From positions 682,001 through 746,000 of the forward strand of contig NC_047501.1 in assembly GCF_002079055.1 (NCBI RefSeq): a stretch of DNA of 64,000 nucleotides. The letters are read 5' to 3'. Shown one piece after another: positions 1 through 8,275 of this stretch. Each line of letters opens with the position of its first letter. Position 1 is the stretch's first letter. This stretch comes from Saccharomyces paradoxus (taxonomy: Eukaryota > Ascomycota > Saccharomycetes > Saccharomycetales > Saccharomycetaceae). The notes under the pieces are model-generated. The model saw only the letters and a program-made list of their open reading frames with translations, was not told the origin of the DNA and did no database searches. Made by a program: the position numbers and the translations under genes.

Positions 1-242
1 ACAATTGTTGCCCAATCAAAAATTGTGATTGCGACCATCACCAAACATAAGTGGAAAATGAGGAAAGCTAGGTGATCTCCCATATACTGCATGGTGAAGG
101 ATACTTGATAGTAACGTCTCTTGAGACTGAAGAGCATATTAGTCTTCTCACATTGTAATATTAGTGCAAAGACTTTAAATGAAAGAATGATAGGTTTCAT
201 TGAATGCTAAGTATGTTCATTTCTATCGAGTTTTTCTCCTCA
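1..242. other. 3' flank of THI72, no gene
   Basis: This short AT-rich stretch lies downstream of the THI72 stop codon. I see no reading frame of note, no tRNA B-box and no LTR end in it. By synteny the next gene to the left would be ULS1 (YOR191W) pointing toward THI72, so this is probably a shared 3' region; that gene is outside the window. Confidence 0.6.
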
Positions 243-2039
243 TTAGGCAATTTGTTCACTGGAAGTAGAGGATTCCTTTTCATTATCTTTTTGATGAACG
301 ATTTCAAATACTTTTGTGTTTTCTGAGCTAGTCTTAATCAACTCAGGTTGTTGGTCATCAGAGCTTTCAGGTTGATATTCGTGTCCAGTGGTGTAACATT
401 CGCCCAACGTGTAAGCACGGATTTCTTCTTCAGAAATTTCACTGTATGGAACCATGCCCTTCTTTCTTGCTTCTTCGTCGGTGAATGCACCATAGTAATC
501 TTTGTCATCATGTTTAACAGTAATTTTGAATGGGAAAAAGGTACATAGTCCCCAATAGACGAAAAAAGAAATTAAGAAGGAAAAGAAAGAATCACCATAG
601 AAAAAATTTATAATACCAGTGTTGTGGAAATAGTCGTTATTGACTTCCCACGCAATGCCGGGCAGACCGGGAGCCATACCACAAACCCAGGCAACAATAG
701 CTCTCCAGTTCACACCCTTGGTGTAGTAGTATTCACCATTTAGGACAAAGGCATTGGTAACGGAGTATTGTCTCTTCCTGATCAGGAAGTTATCACAGAT
801 CATGACGGTAATAATAGGCGTCATAACGACACCGAAAGAACTCATGACAGTTAAGAAAGTAGAAGAGGAGTTGTAAAAGTTCCATGGTAAACAAGCCCAG
901 GAGACACATGCGGCAAAAATAGCACCTCTTTTGATATCAACATACTTGGGTAACAAACCAGCCAAATCCATACCACTGGCAAATCCACAGTTGGAGATCG
1001 TATAAGAAATTTGAGACATAACAAAGCAAAGACCACAGAAGAATGTACCTGCACGAGCGCCTGCGGAATAGTTAGTTGTCAACCAGTTGTCAAAGATGTC
1101 CATAGGCATCCAAAATGTTTGACCATATAATTTTTCACAAGCGGAAGCACCAATAATACCGAAGACTGGGATCAAAGTTGCTGGTATTAGTAAAGCAACT
1201 ATAGTACCGGTCCAGATAGCGCAATTAGAGGAACCAAATCTTGAGAAGTCACTTTGATTGGTGCAACCTGGAGAAACGGAACCGTACCAGTACGAGATTG
1301 TATAAACCCAAGCCCAAGCCTTTGCAGAACCAGTGGCTGTTGATTTAGTCGAGGTAAACAAGTCACCAACACCATGAGCGTTCTTAGTCAAGTAAATTAC
1401 CATACCCAGCATGGAAAAGAAAGTACCAACACACGACCAAATTAAAATGTAGTTCATATGGTATGGTTTCATAAAGTAACAGAACGCGGTGAGGACATGG
1501 AAGATAATGAAGCCGATCAATTCCTTGGTGGTCATGGCAACTTTCGAGGACAAAGTATTAGGTAGATGCAGGTAATGGTGAGACCAGGAATCCAATATCA
1601 TGTTTACGCAAAGACCACCCAACCAAGCGTTCGAACCGTAATAGACAATACTCATTAAAATTCTGACGATGATACCAAGGGCTGAACCGTAAATTCCAAA
1701 GACGAATCTTTGAGCCAGAGTGAAACCGACCTTCCAGTCATAACCAGGACAAGAGTTGGCCAAGGCAAACATAATGGTCAAGATATCGGCAATAATAAAT
1801 GCACCAATGGTCTCTGAGTAACTCAACCCAACAGTTAGTGCAGACGAACCGCCTATCCACATACCGACGTTGAATGACAGAACACCCCAATACGCAAAAT
1901 TAGACCAGAACCCCCATGTTTGATTTGCAGACTTGATAGGTTGCAAATCAGGGTTCCTCAGAAAATTCACGGAGGCCCTATCTTTAGCAGGAATTTCTAA
2001 AAATCTCAAAAATTTAGAGACTTTAGCACCGAAACTCAT
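243..2039 (-). CDS. THI72: THI72, thiamine transporter-like permease (NCS1 family)
   Basis: This 598-residue membrane protein belongs to the nucleobase:cation symporter-1 family, which includes the thiamine permease Thi7 and the nicotinamide riboside permease Nrt1. It should sit in the plasma membrane and import thiamine or a related compound. The hydrophilic N-terminus (about 1-40) contains an NPDLQP motif shared by the fungal members. About twelve hydrophobic segments follow between residues 45 and 505, and an acidic, Ser-rich cytoplasmic tail closes the protein. The ATG at 2039 gives the length expected for Thi72 (599 aa in S. cerevisiae, from memory). Position next to PEX27 identifies it as THI72 rather than its close paralog THI7. 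Upstream on the same strand lies a decayed TOP3 copy, suggesting the locus arose from a TOP3-THI7 segmental duplication. Substrate preference cannot be read from the sequence. Confidence 0.93.
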   Translation of the reverse strand: MSFGAKVSKFLRFLEIPAKDRASVNFLRNPDLQPIKSANQTWGFWSNFAYWGVLSFNVGMWIGGSSALTVGLSYSETIGAFIIADILTIMFALANSCPGYDWKVGFTLAQRFVFGIYGSALGIIVRILMSIVYYGSNAWLGGLCVNMILDSWSHHYLHLPNTLSSKVAMTTKELIGFIIFHVLTAFCYFMKPYHMNYILIWSCVGTFFSMLGMVIYLTKNAHGVGDLFTSTKSTATGSAKAWAWVYTISYWYGSVSPGCTNQSDFSRFGSSNCAIWTGTIVALLIPATLIPVFGIIGASACEKLYGQTFWMPMDIFDNWLTTNYSAGARAGTFFCGLCFVMSQISYTISNCGFASGMDLAGLLPKYVDIKRGAIFAACVSWACLPWNFYNSSSTFLTVMSSFGVVMTPIITVMICDNFLIRKRQYSVTNAFVLNGEYYYTKGVNWRAIVAWVCGMAPGLPGIAWEVNNDYFHNTGIINFFYGDSFFSFLISFFVYWGLCTFFPFKITVKHDDKDYYGAFTDEEARKKGMVPYSEISEEEIRAYTLGECYTTGHEYQPESSDDQQPELIKTSSENTKVFEIVHQKDNEKESSTSSEQIA

Positions 2040-2593
2040 GATGGTGTAATGCTAGGGTTCTTTGCTTAATAATATAACAGATATGAGCAATAGAGGACGA
2101 TGCGAGTTTCTACGGTAGAGAAAAACATAGTAAAGGTTCTCGATGACATCGAAAATTACAACTCTCATATATACAAAATCGAAGGAATAAAGAGAAGAAA
2201 TAAATCATATTACGATAGCGTGCAAAATTTTCGTCTATATTCTTCTATCAGTTGTCTTCCTTCTTTCTGTGCAACTACCAGAAAAAGGTATATTATCTGA
2301 TCGAGTAGACCGATGAATGAATTATCCCATCTTCCATGTAGATTAATAAGGCAACCAGCAGGAAACGCCTATTGTTGTCAAGGGTCTTACGGAACCGGTG
2401 GATCGCTGTGCATGATTATGCTAGTAGGGGCGCTTGTCACCATGCATTCATGTGGTACGCGCGCGCTTTTGTGGTGACGACTACTGCAGAACATAATACA
2501 TCAACGCCTGGCTCTCAAAATCACATACGCATTGTGGCCGGCTATGCGATGAAGCGGAATGATCTTTCCTATTCGAATGGCTGCAAAATGCCA
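2040..2593. promoter_or_regulatory. THI72 upstream region between THI72 and the TOP3 relic
   Basis: These 554 bases separate the THI72 start from the 3' end of the TOP3 relic. In the duplication model this is the former TOP3-THI7 spacer and contains the THI72 promoter. Thiamine genes are regulated by Thi2/Thi3/Pdc2 in S. cerevisiae, but I cannot point to a defined site here. The 87-codon frame at 2372-2635 has no recognisable protein features. Confidence 0.5.
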
Positions 2594-3710
2594 TTACATG
2601 GATGCCAGTGCGAACATGAAATCAAAATAGGATAATCTTGCATTCATTCGTATTATTCCATTATTTCTAAATTTTTAGAAACTGTCCTTTACAAATCCTT
2701 TGAGGTCTTGCCCCATTTCTCTATGCTGGGAGGGCTTTTAGAGGAGTCTTCAAACCCGATAAAGTTGAAGACGTGCGCCTGGTGAGCTCCCAGGATCATC
2801 GACTGTAAGTAGGATTCTTTATCTACATCTTCTCTCCTGACGTAATTACGCACTTGAATCTTATCTATGTGCTTTGCAATGGTGTTGTCAGTGCCAATGC
2901 GATTTACATCCATGAGCTTGCTCTTGGTCATAGGTTTGGGGAGTGCCGTCGTGCATGCTTTCATTTCTCCCTTTTTGATGTAGACTTTAACACTTATCCT
3001 AAGCGGCCGCAACTGTTTAGTAAATGGGCATATGGCTCGATGATAGGTATCGGGGAAGTTTCGCTCGAGAACTACGAGTCCTGAGGCGGAGAAACGTTCA
3101 GTGGCCCAGTTCAACACCAGAGTCGTCGACTGGCCCTTAGCGTCCGTTTTTAGCCATGCTAAGAATTACTGGACTACTTATTCATATACCTTTCTTGCCA
3201 CGGGCAAAACATTTATTCCAAGTGCCCGGCTCACGATGGGGTGAATTAGAAGGTGCACCATATAGTCATAGGACACGCTTCGCGGAAGGTTGAATTTTGT
3301 TGTTGTGCAGGCGGGAGCAGCGCTAACGCGTTCGATTGTCCGACTGTGCTTATTTACCTACTAGAGATTTCAAGTCATTGTATGTGGAAAAATATCAGCC
3401 TCCGTTATAGTGCAAGACATGAATCCTTTTTGACACAACTTTTCTGCTATATATAGTAACTGTTCAGCGTAGAGTCGCAAAATATCGGGACCATTATTTT
3501 CGCAGCTCCCCTGCCGTTAACGGCAATAATTTATACTTCAAAGTTAGCCTAGACATGAAGCCCACTTGGTAACATGGTCGTGTTGCCTTTCAAGATACAA
3601 GAGTGTTGCTCGGTGTACTTGGTCACCATTGTCCACCTTGATCTCCTGCCATATCTTCTCCGTCAGATTTCAACATTTTCTACGACTATCGTGGAGTCAT
3701 GGAGGCCGGA
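2594..3710 (-). pseudogene. TOP3 relic: decayed 3' half of DNA topoisomerase III
   Basis: Reading the minus strand gives a broken but continuous match to the C-terminal ~370 residues of yeast Top3 as I remember it. In order: AEKLCQKGF followed by the position of the active-site block (3430-3400); IHPIVS (about 3250-3233); KVYE, then AKGQ (about 3190-3130); ERFSASGLVVLERN (about 3100-3060); GEMKACTTALPKPMT; IGTD-TIA-HIDKIQVRNYVR (about 2890-2830); and a terminal NAR...ALASM-stop ending at 2594, matching the NAC...VKASM end of Top3. The catalytic SYPRTETD block reads SCTITEAD, so the active tyrosine is gone. Several in-frame stops and at least one frameshift near 3480 interrupt it. The longest open piece, 2689-3180, would encode only an internal fragment. 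TOP3 lies just upstream of THI7 in the S. cerevisiae genome in this same orientation, so this looks like the passenger of the duplication that created THI72. Confidence 0.85.
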
Positions 3711-4846
3711 GCCTAAAAAGCTCTTAATTCAAATTGTGCCTTGTGAGTAGGGAACTTATATGGGAACTTGAAATATTTTAGCGTGAGTTTTTTGTCAGGC
3801 GTTCAATATATTATGGGAAAATACTTGGCTGAATTACCTCTTTCACACATCAATTCCCAATTATTTGGTTCGGGGTTATGAGGCATGTTATAGGGAACAT
3901 TTCATTAAAGCTCCATGATTGAGGCGATGAGTTTGCTTGTTGCTGTTTCCATAAATACTTGACTGACGCACCTGTTAGAAGTGGCGGCTTACTTGTTCAT
4001 TCGGTCCATACTAATTTTGATCCTGCTAAAGAGTATTGATCTAAATCGGCTGTTTGGTAAGGTAATGGTGCCGTCAAGCGGTTTCAATGCTAGATATCTT
4101 TTAAACCTATCTCAGGTACCTTGGATACTGGCAGTCAAATTTAAGTGTCGTTGATACAGTAGCACTGAAAAGCTCAGCAAAATTATTTGCAATGCTCAAG
4201 AGGATATTTTGCCAAAAGTTCTCCGTTATTGCATGATCATTATGACATTGGCGATGCGGGAAGATTCAATGTGATTAGATTGGCGCCCGCACATTACATA
4301 AGGCGTTTCCGAACGTGTACGTTGTAGTGAATGCACTTAAGGAGGAGATGGAAAGATTATAGACCCTATCGTGAAACCCAATCATAATTATTTTCATCAT
4401 ATCAGTTACATATAATATAACTTGAATGCCTTCTCAGTAATTGCTAACTTACTTTATACATATACACATTTTGAGAATAATAAATGGTGTTTTTCGAAGA
4501 TCAGAACGCCCTTTGGCAGGTTAAATATTTTTCATGTTTTTAAACACTAGTAGGCCGTTCTGCACCGTTGAACCTCTTCTCACTAAACGAAATCAATTCT
4601 TGCACTGTTAGACGGAGCAACCTGGAGCCCAAAAGGGTAATCCCGATGACCAAATAGCCATTGTTTGCCATTTAAATGATTGCTTTTCTATAATTTTGTT
4701 GTTTATTACAAGCTCTAGTGATGCCGAGCTGCGTTAACAATCCTGTTTACCGTTAGAAAGGCTACTTCTCGTCAGGATGTTCTTACAACTTGATTTACAG
4801 AGTGCTGATTATCCTATATATCAGGTAAAATCTAGGCTATACTATA
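3711..4846. other. Gene-free spacer between TOP3 relic and LTR stack
   Basis: I find no credible coding region, tRNA or intact repeat end in these 1.1 kb. Frames are short and closed on both strands. The N-terminal half of TOP3 would be expected just past 3710 on the minus strand, but I cannot follow the match further. The composition (alternating GC-moderate and AT-rich patches) would suit decayed older sequence. Confidence 0.5.
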
Positions 4847-5200
4847 TGTTGATAATTGGTAGTTAGTATTAACGAGAATAGGTGTTGATCTCCTTATACT
4901 GCACATAAGAGGGGTGTATAAAACGTAGGCCGATTGGTTCATCTTAAGGATGACCGATTTAATAAGAGGTTCGGTAGTTACAATATGTTTAATCTAACGA
5001 CTCGTATTACTCGTATATATAACTACCGCATTAATGTTCAATCAATAGATCTTTAAGTCAAGTTCAGTACTGCCTGAATTGGTCGTATAGTATTTCTTTC
5101 TGCAATAGATACAATCACACTTAATCGTATACGGAATGTACATTTACATACGATGTAAGCATTTAGATTGTTCTCATAGCAACTCATATTAATATTGATG
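4847..5200 (-). repeat. tau-type LTR remnant (Ty4 family), fossil
   Basis: On the minus strand this stretch matches the Ty4 LTR (tau) as I remember it, including the segments around ATGAGTTGC, GCTTACATCGTAT and CAGGCAGTACT. It ends in TATCAACA at 4847, a typical LTR terminus. The usual TGTTGGA start is absent because a delta-type LTR abuts it at 5200/5201. At about 354 bp it is close to a full tau (about 370 bp). No Ty4 internal region is present, so it is an old solo remnant. Confidence 0.75.
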
Positions 5201-5509
5201 TGAGAATTATGTGAATAATTGGATAATTGTTGGGATTCCATTGGTACTAAAGGCTATGATATTAGGTGTACAGAATACACTAGAAGTTCTCCTCGAGGAT
5301 ATAGGAATCCACAAAAAGGCGTCGATAATTCTACATAATGATAATATTATTATTTTATATGTTGTTATTCATTATCCTATTACATTATCAATCCTTGCAT
5401 TTCAGCTTCCATTAGATTGGACGGCTGTTTCTCAATCTTTATTTCATCTTCTTACACCGCATGTGATAATATAATACTAAATAGATGATATTAGAATTTC
5501 ATTCCAACA
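5201..5509 (-). repeat. delta-type solo LTR (Ty1/Ty2 family), fossil
   Basis: On the minus strand the element runs from TGTTGGAAT (5509) to AATTCTCA (5201), the canonical delta ends. Inside are the well-known GGAAGCTGAAA, GCAAGGATTGATAATG and CCTCGAGGAGAACTTC segments. It is about 309 bp against 332-334 bp for a typical delta, so slightly shortened. No internal gag-pol sequence follows, so this is a solo LTR. The flanking five bases differ on the two sides (TGATG and GTTTC), so no target duplication survives. It separates the tau and sigma remnants. Confidence 0.9.
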
Positions 5510-5580
5510 GTTTCATACATGTTTTATGTCTAGGTTGGTAAATCTAGTAATCCTGAGGTATCCCATTTTGAGATACAGCA
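5510..5580 (-). repeat. sigma LTR fragment (Ty3 family), fossil
   Basis: Reading the minus strand from 5580, the sequence TGCTGTATCTCAAAATG is one base from the sigma LTR start, and CATAAAACATGTATGAAAC further on matches the next part of sigma. Only about 71 bp remain before the delta-type LTR begins. The edge lies 15 bp from the mature 5' end of the initiator tRNA gene, the position Ty3 is known to choose next to Pol III start sites. Confidence 0.8.
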
Positions 5581-5595
5581 TATATAACAATTAGC

Positions 5596-5667
5596 AGCGC
5601 CGTGGCGCAGTGGAAGCGCGCAGGGCTCATAACCCTGATGTCCTCGGATCGAAACCGAGCGGCGCTA
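5596..5667 (+). tRNA. Initiator tRNA-Met (CAU)
   Basis: The 72-base gene starts AGCGCCGTGGCGCAG and ends CGGCGCTA, forming a seven-pair acceptor stem. The anticodon loop is CTCATAA with anticodon CAU, flanked by the run of G-C pairs typical of initiator tRNAs. The T loop carries ATCGA in place of the usual TTCGA, another initiator hallmark, and no intron interrupts it. It matches the yeast initiator gene (IMT family) as I remember it and corresponds to tM(CAU)O1 by position. The A box is at about 5603-5613 and the B box at about 5645-5655. Old LTRs from three families sit directly upstream, as is usual for yeast tRNA genes. Confidence 0.97.
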
Positions 5668-5668
5668 A

Positions 5669-5674
5669 TTTTTT
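5669..5674 (+). terminator. Pol III terminator of the initiator tRNA
   Basis: Six consecutive T residues start two bases after the mature 3' end of the tRNA, with a second T-run just beyond. This is the standard RNA polymerase III stop signal. Confidence 0.9.
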
Positions 5675-5831
5675 GATTTTTTTACCTTTATTCATTGGGC
5701 CTTTATTTTTTTCTTCTTCCTCGTCAGTCTTGCTATTAGTACATATAATTGAATATTACCTGAGAAAAGATAAGAAGAACTAAGATTGGGGATTAGGCCA
5801 TGATATTTGTGTTAATTCGGAATTTTTCATC

Positions 5832-6959
5832 ATGAATTCCGATTCTGTAAATACGGATATAGATGGCGCTGCATTAATAGACAGAGAGGCAGAGGAATCA
5901 TGGGAGCTCTTGAAAAGAGAGTTTAACACATTATTCAGTAACCTAAGAACAGAGAGTAAAAAAGAAGATAATTTTACTGGCAATGAGAGAGAAACCGCCA
6001 GAAAACCAATCATTTTACAGGATCGTGATGACTCAAATTTTCGGAATCAGGGTATAGGTGCTACTACAACCGGCACAACTCGTGACAGAAGCTTTAAGCC
6101 AATTTCTGATTTTATTGAAAAGAAAAAACGCAGTGTTAAGAAAATCCATCAAGCAAGGCTTATTTTTAATACACTTGAAGGCAAAGAGGTTTGTTCAAAA
6201 ATACTCCAACATACTCTAGGCCTACTAAGTTTATTGTTGATGAGGACAAAGGTACGACTACCGATTTTTTCTTCAAAAGTGCGATCTGTTATCTTGCAAT
6301 TGAGCTTATTTCGGTACTGTTTGAGATTTGGAAACCTTGCGATTAACTTATATCAATTTTTCAAAACTATTCATCGACTAAGGGAAATGAAGGATTCACA
6401 CTATAAAAAAAGACCAATTTCATCTTATTTAAAAAATTTCCGGTTTTACGACATTATCGAAACTTTTTATTGTTTAACGGATGAGTTGATATTATTCCAT
6501 AAGCTACAATCAATGTCCAGTGGAAAGAACATGTTACATACGAATACCAATAGACTGATGAGATGCATCAAAGAACAGCACTATATCCTATGGGAAGTTT
6601 TAAATATTCATGCTATGAATAAAAACATTGGACAATGGCAACAGCTAATAAGAGATGAAATCTATTTGAGTATCATCAATACCAATAGTAATGCAATAAA
6701 AGACCACGAGTTAAAGTACGAGCTACTTGCTAATAATAAAGTTATTCTGGAATTAAGGAAAAATAATATTACATTGGATTTTTATAAGATAATACTAAAC
6801 TTATTATCTAATCTAATTAATATTAAAGGTAAAAGGAAAGAATTCAACTCAGAGCTAGCTTACGAAATTATTACGGTAGGTTCCGGTGTTACTGAACTCG
6901 TTAAGCTGTGGAATCAAGCCAAAATGACTCTGACTAATGAATATACAATTGCTGTTTGA
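5832..6959 (+). CDS. PEX27: PEX27, peroxisomal membrane proliferation protein
   Basis: This 375-residue protein matches Pex27 of S. cerevisiae (376 aa, from memory) in length and locus. Pex27 is a peripheral peroxisomal membrane protein of the Pex11/Pex25/Pex27 family that controls peroxisome number and size. The N-terminal ~90 residues are polar and charged. The rest is predicted mainly helical, with amphipathic and moderately hydrophobic stretches (for example LLSLLLMRTKVRLP near residue 135 and IILNLLSNLINI near 320), as in Pex11-type proteins. The ATG at 5832 is the first in frame. Its paralog PEX25 is elsewhere in the genome. It is convergent with TOA1 across a 128-base spacer. Confidence 0.92.
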   Translation: MNSDSVNTDIDGAALIDREAEESWELLKREFNTLFSNLRTESKKEDNFTGNERETARKPIILQDRDDSNFRNQGIGATTTGTTRDRSFKPISDFIEKKKRSVKKIHQARLIFNTLEGKEVCSKILQHTLGLLSLLLMRTKVRLPIFSSKVRSVILQLSLFRYCLRFGNLAINLYQFFKTIHRLREMKDSHYKKRPISSYLKNFRFYDIIETFYCLTDELILFHKLQSMSSGKNMLHTNTNRLMRCIKEQHYILWEVLNIHAMNKNIGQWQQLIRDEIYLSIINTNSNAIKDHELKYELLANNKVILELRKNNITLDFYKIILNLLSNLINIKGKRKEFNSELAYEIITVGSGVTELVKLWNQAKMTLTNEYTIAV

Positions 6960-7087
6960 CAACAGATGACCAGGTTAGTTACATTTCTTGCTCATATCTT
7001 CTTTTTCTTCCCTCTTTATTTGGTTTTTAGTTTGTTATTATAGTACTTGTATATACATTTTCTTCTTCTTTACTTCTAAAGATTTAG

Positions 7088-7948
7088 TTATACCCACTCT
7101 GCTTCCACCTGAGCTTTTTGAAATGTGTAGTCATTTCTATTAATGGTAACCACACCATCCTTCAAACTACATTTCCATCTCGCCTTGGTCCTTGTGACTT
7201 TGTCATATAAGCACAGCATTAAATTCTCATCTGGTCCATCTTCTTCACCCTCCGAAATTAAATAGTCATCGTCCGAATCATCTAGTTCTGAACCGACCTC
7301 GTCTGTATCTAATAATGCACTTCTTTTTTCCTTCTTCGCTTGTAATTTCACTTGTTCTATCTGTTCCTTTTCCTTGCGACTTTTCTCCACGTCCTCTTCC
7401 TCTTCCCCATTGTCTTTCTTCTGACTTTCCTCGTCTATATTTTCGACGGTGGTTATATTAGCGTTATCAATAGTAAGTTCTATTTCCGGCTTTACTTCGA
7501 TTTTAGGCTCGCTAGTTGCGTCTGCATTTGTATTACCATTAGTATTCGTGTTCGAGGTAGTAGCTGCATTGTTGTTTGCTTCTGCCGTATTGGTATTAAT
7601 ATTGGTCTCTCCAGAGTGGGGTATATTGTTGTTAGGATTGATATTTGGCAAAATTAAACCTTCATTACCAGTGTTCTCCTCCTTGATATTGAACTCACTA
7701 GAATTCACACTGGGGGTAGCAAGATTAAAGTTTAAATCGTTCTGTACACCATTTATATTTCCTTCATTGAACTGATTGTCCCATGAAAAAGTGGTTACTT
7801 TCGTCTCTGTGAGCTTTTTTTGCCAGATGTTTTTCAGGTCTTGTAAAGTTTGTTCATCGATACCCGCATTTTCAAAATCCTCTCTTACTTCATTTACCAC
7901 CGATTCTACGATAATCTCATACACTCTGCTGGCCTCTGCATTTGACAT
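7088..7948 (-). CDS. TOA1: TOA1, TFIIA large subunit
   Basis: The 286 residues equal the known length of Toa1. It pairs with Toa2 to form TFIIA, which stabilises TBP on TATA boxes for RNA polymerase II. Residues 1-55 form the helical-bundle half. A long low-complexity Asn/Thr-rich linker occupies about 60-165, then an acidic Glu/Lys stretch. The C-terminal beta-barrel half (about 240-286) carries LCLYDKVTRTKARWKC and ends in the conserved tryptophan-valine. The short acidic block before it (LDDSDDDYL) is typical. The ATG at 7948 gives the conserved start MSNAEASRVYE. It is divergent from SLK19. Confidence 0.96.
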   Translation of the reverse strand: MSNAEASRVYEIIVESVVNEVREDFENAGIDEQTLQDLKNIWQKKLTETKVTTFSWDNQFNEGNINGVQNDLNFNLATPSVNSSEFNIKEENTGNEGLILPNINPNNNIPHSGETNINTNTAEANNNAATTSNTNTNGNTNADATSEPKIEVKPEIELTIDNANITTVENIDEESQKKDNGEEEEDVEKSRKEKEQIEQVKLQAKKEKRSALLDTDEVGSELDDSDDDYLISEGEEDGPDENLMLCLYDKVTRTKARWKCSLKDGVVTINRNDYTFQKAQVEAEWV

Positions 7949-8275
7949 GATGTCCGACGATCTTCCTTGTGTATGGCCTTAATTTCTGTGATACTATCAC
8001 TTTTCTTCTCTGAGCTTGCCCCCGATAATATATCGTATGGCTTTATCCATCTTGTTCTCCTCTGGCTTCTTAATCTTTTCTTCAACTGTTTCACATCACA
8101 CTTCACGAATTTTTTTTCGCGTTGATTAGTATTATTTATTTATTTATTTATTTATTATTCAGAGTGTACGATGAGTTCCTCTTTATTGTTTCGTTTGAAG
8201 GACACTAACCAAAAGGACATCATCGGCGTCAGGGGGCACGCATTTAGAAAAAGTCTTAGGCACATATCATATTTA
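7949..8275. promoter_or_regulatory. Divergent promoter region TOA1/SLK19
   Basis: This 327-base spacer contains an AT tetranucleotide run (about 8133-8157) and TTTCGCG at 8115-8121, which in reverse reads CGCGAAA, an SBF-type (SCB) core that could give SLK19 cell-cycle timing. It also contains an in-frame ATG at 8171 extending the SLK19 frame by 35 codons. Confidence 0.45.
8133..8157. repeat. ATTT microsatellite
   Basis: About six copies of the tetranucleotide ATTT lie in the TOA1/SLK19 divergent spacer, just upstream of the SLK19 frame. Such runs commonly vary in length between strains. Confidence 0.85.

Noticed and set aside
2372-2635. 87-codon plus-strand frame upstream of THI72
   Set aside because: No recognisable family and it overlaps the 3' end of the TOP3 relic; likely chance.
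5053-5474. Short frames over the LTR remnants on both strands
   Set aside because: They read through LTR sequence and are not host genes.
7352-7775. Two plus-strand frames of about 100 codons over TOA1
   Set aside because: Antisense shadows of the low-complexity TOA1 linker.
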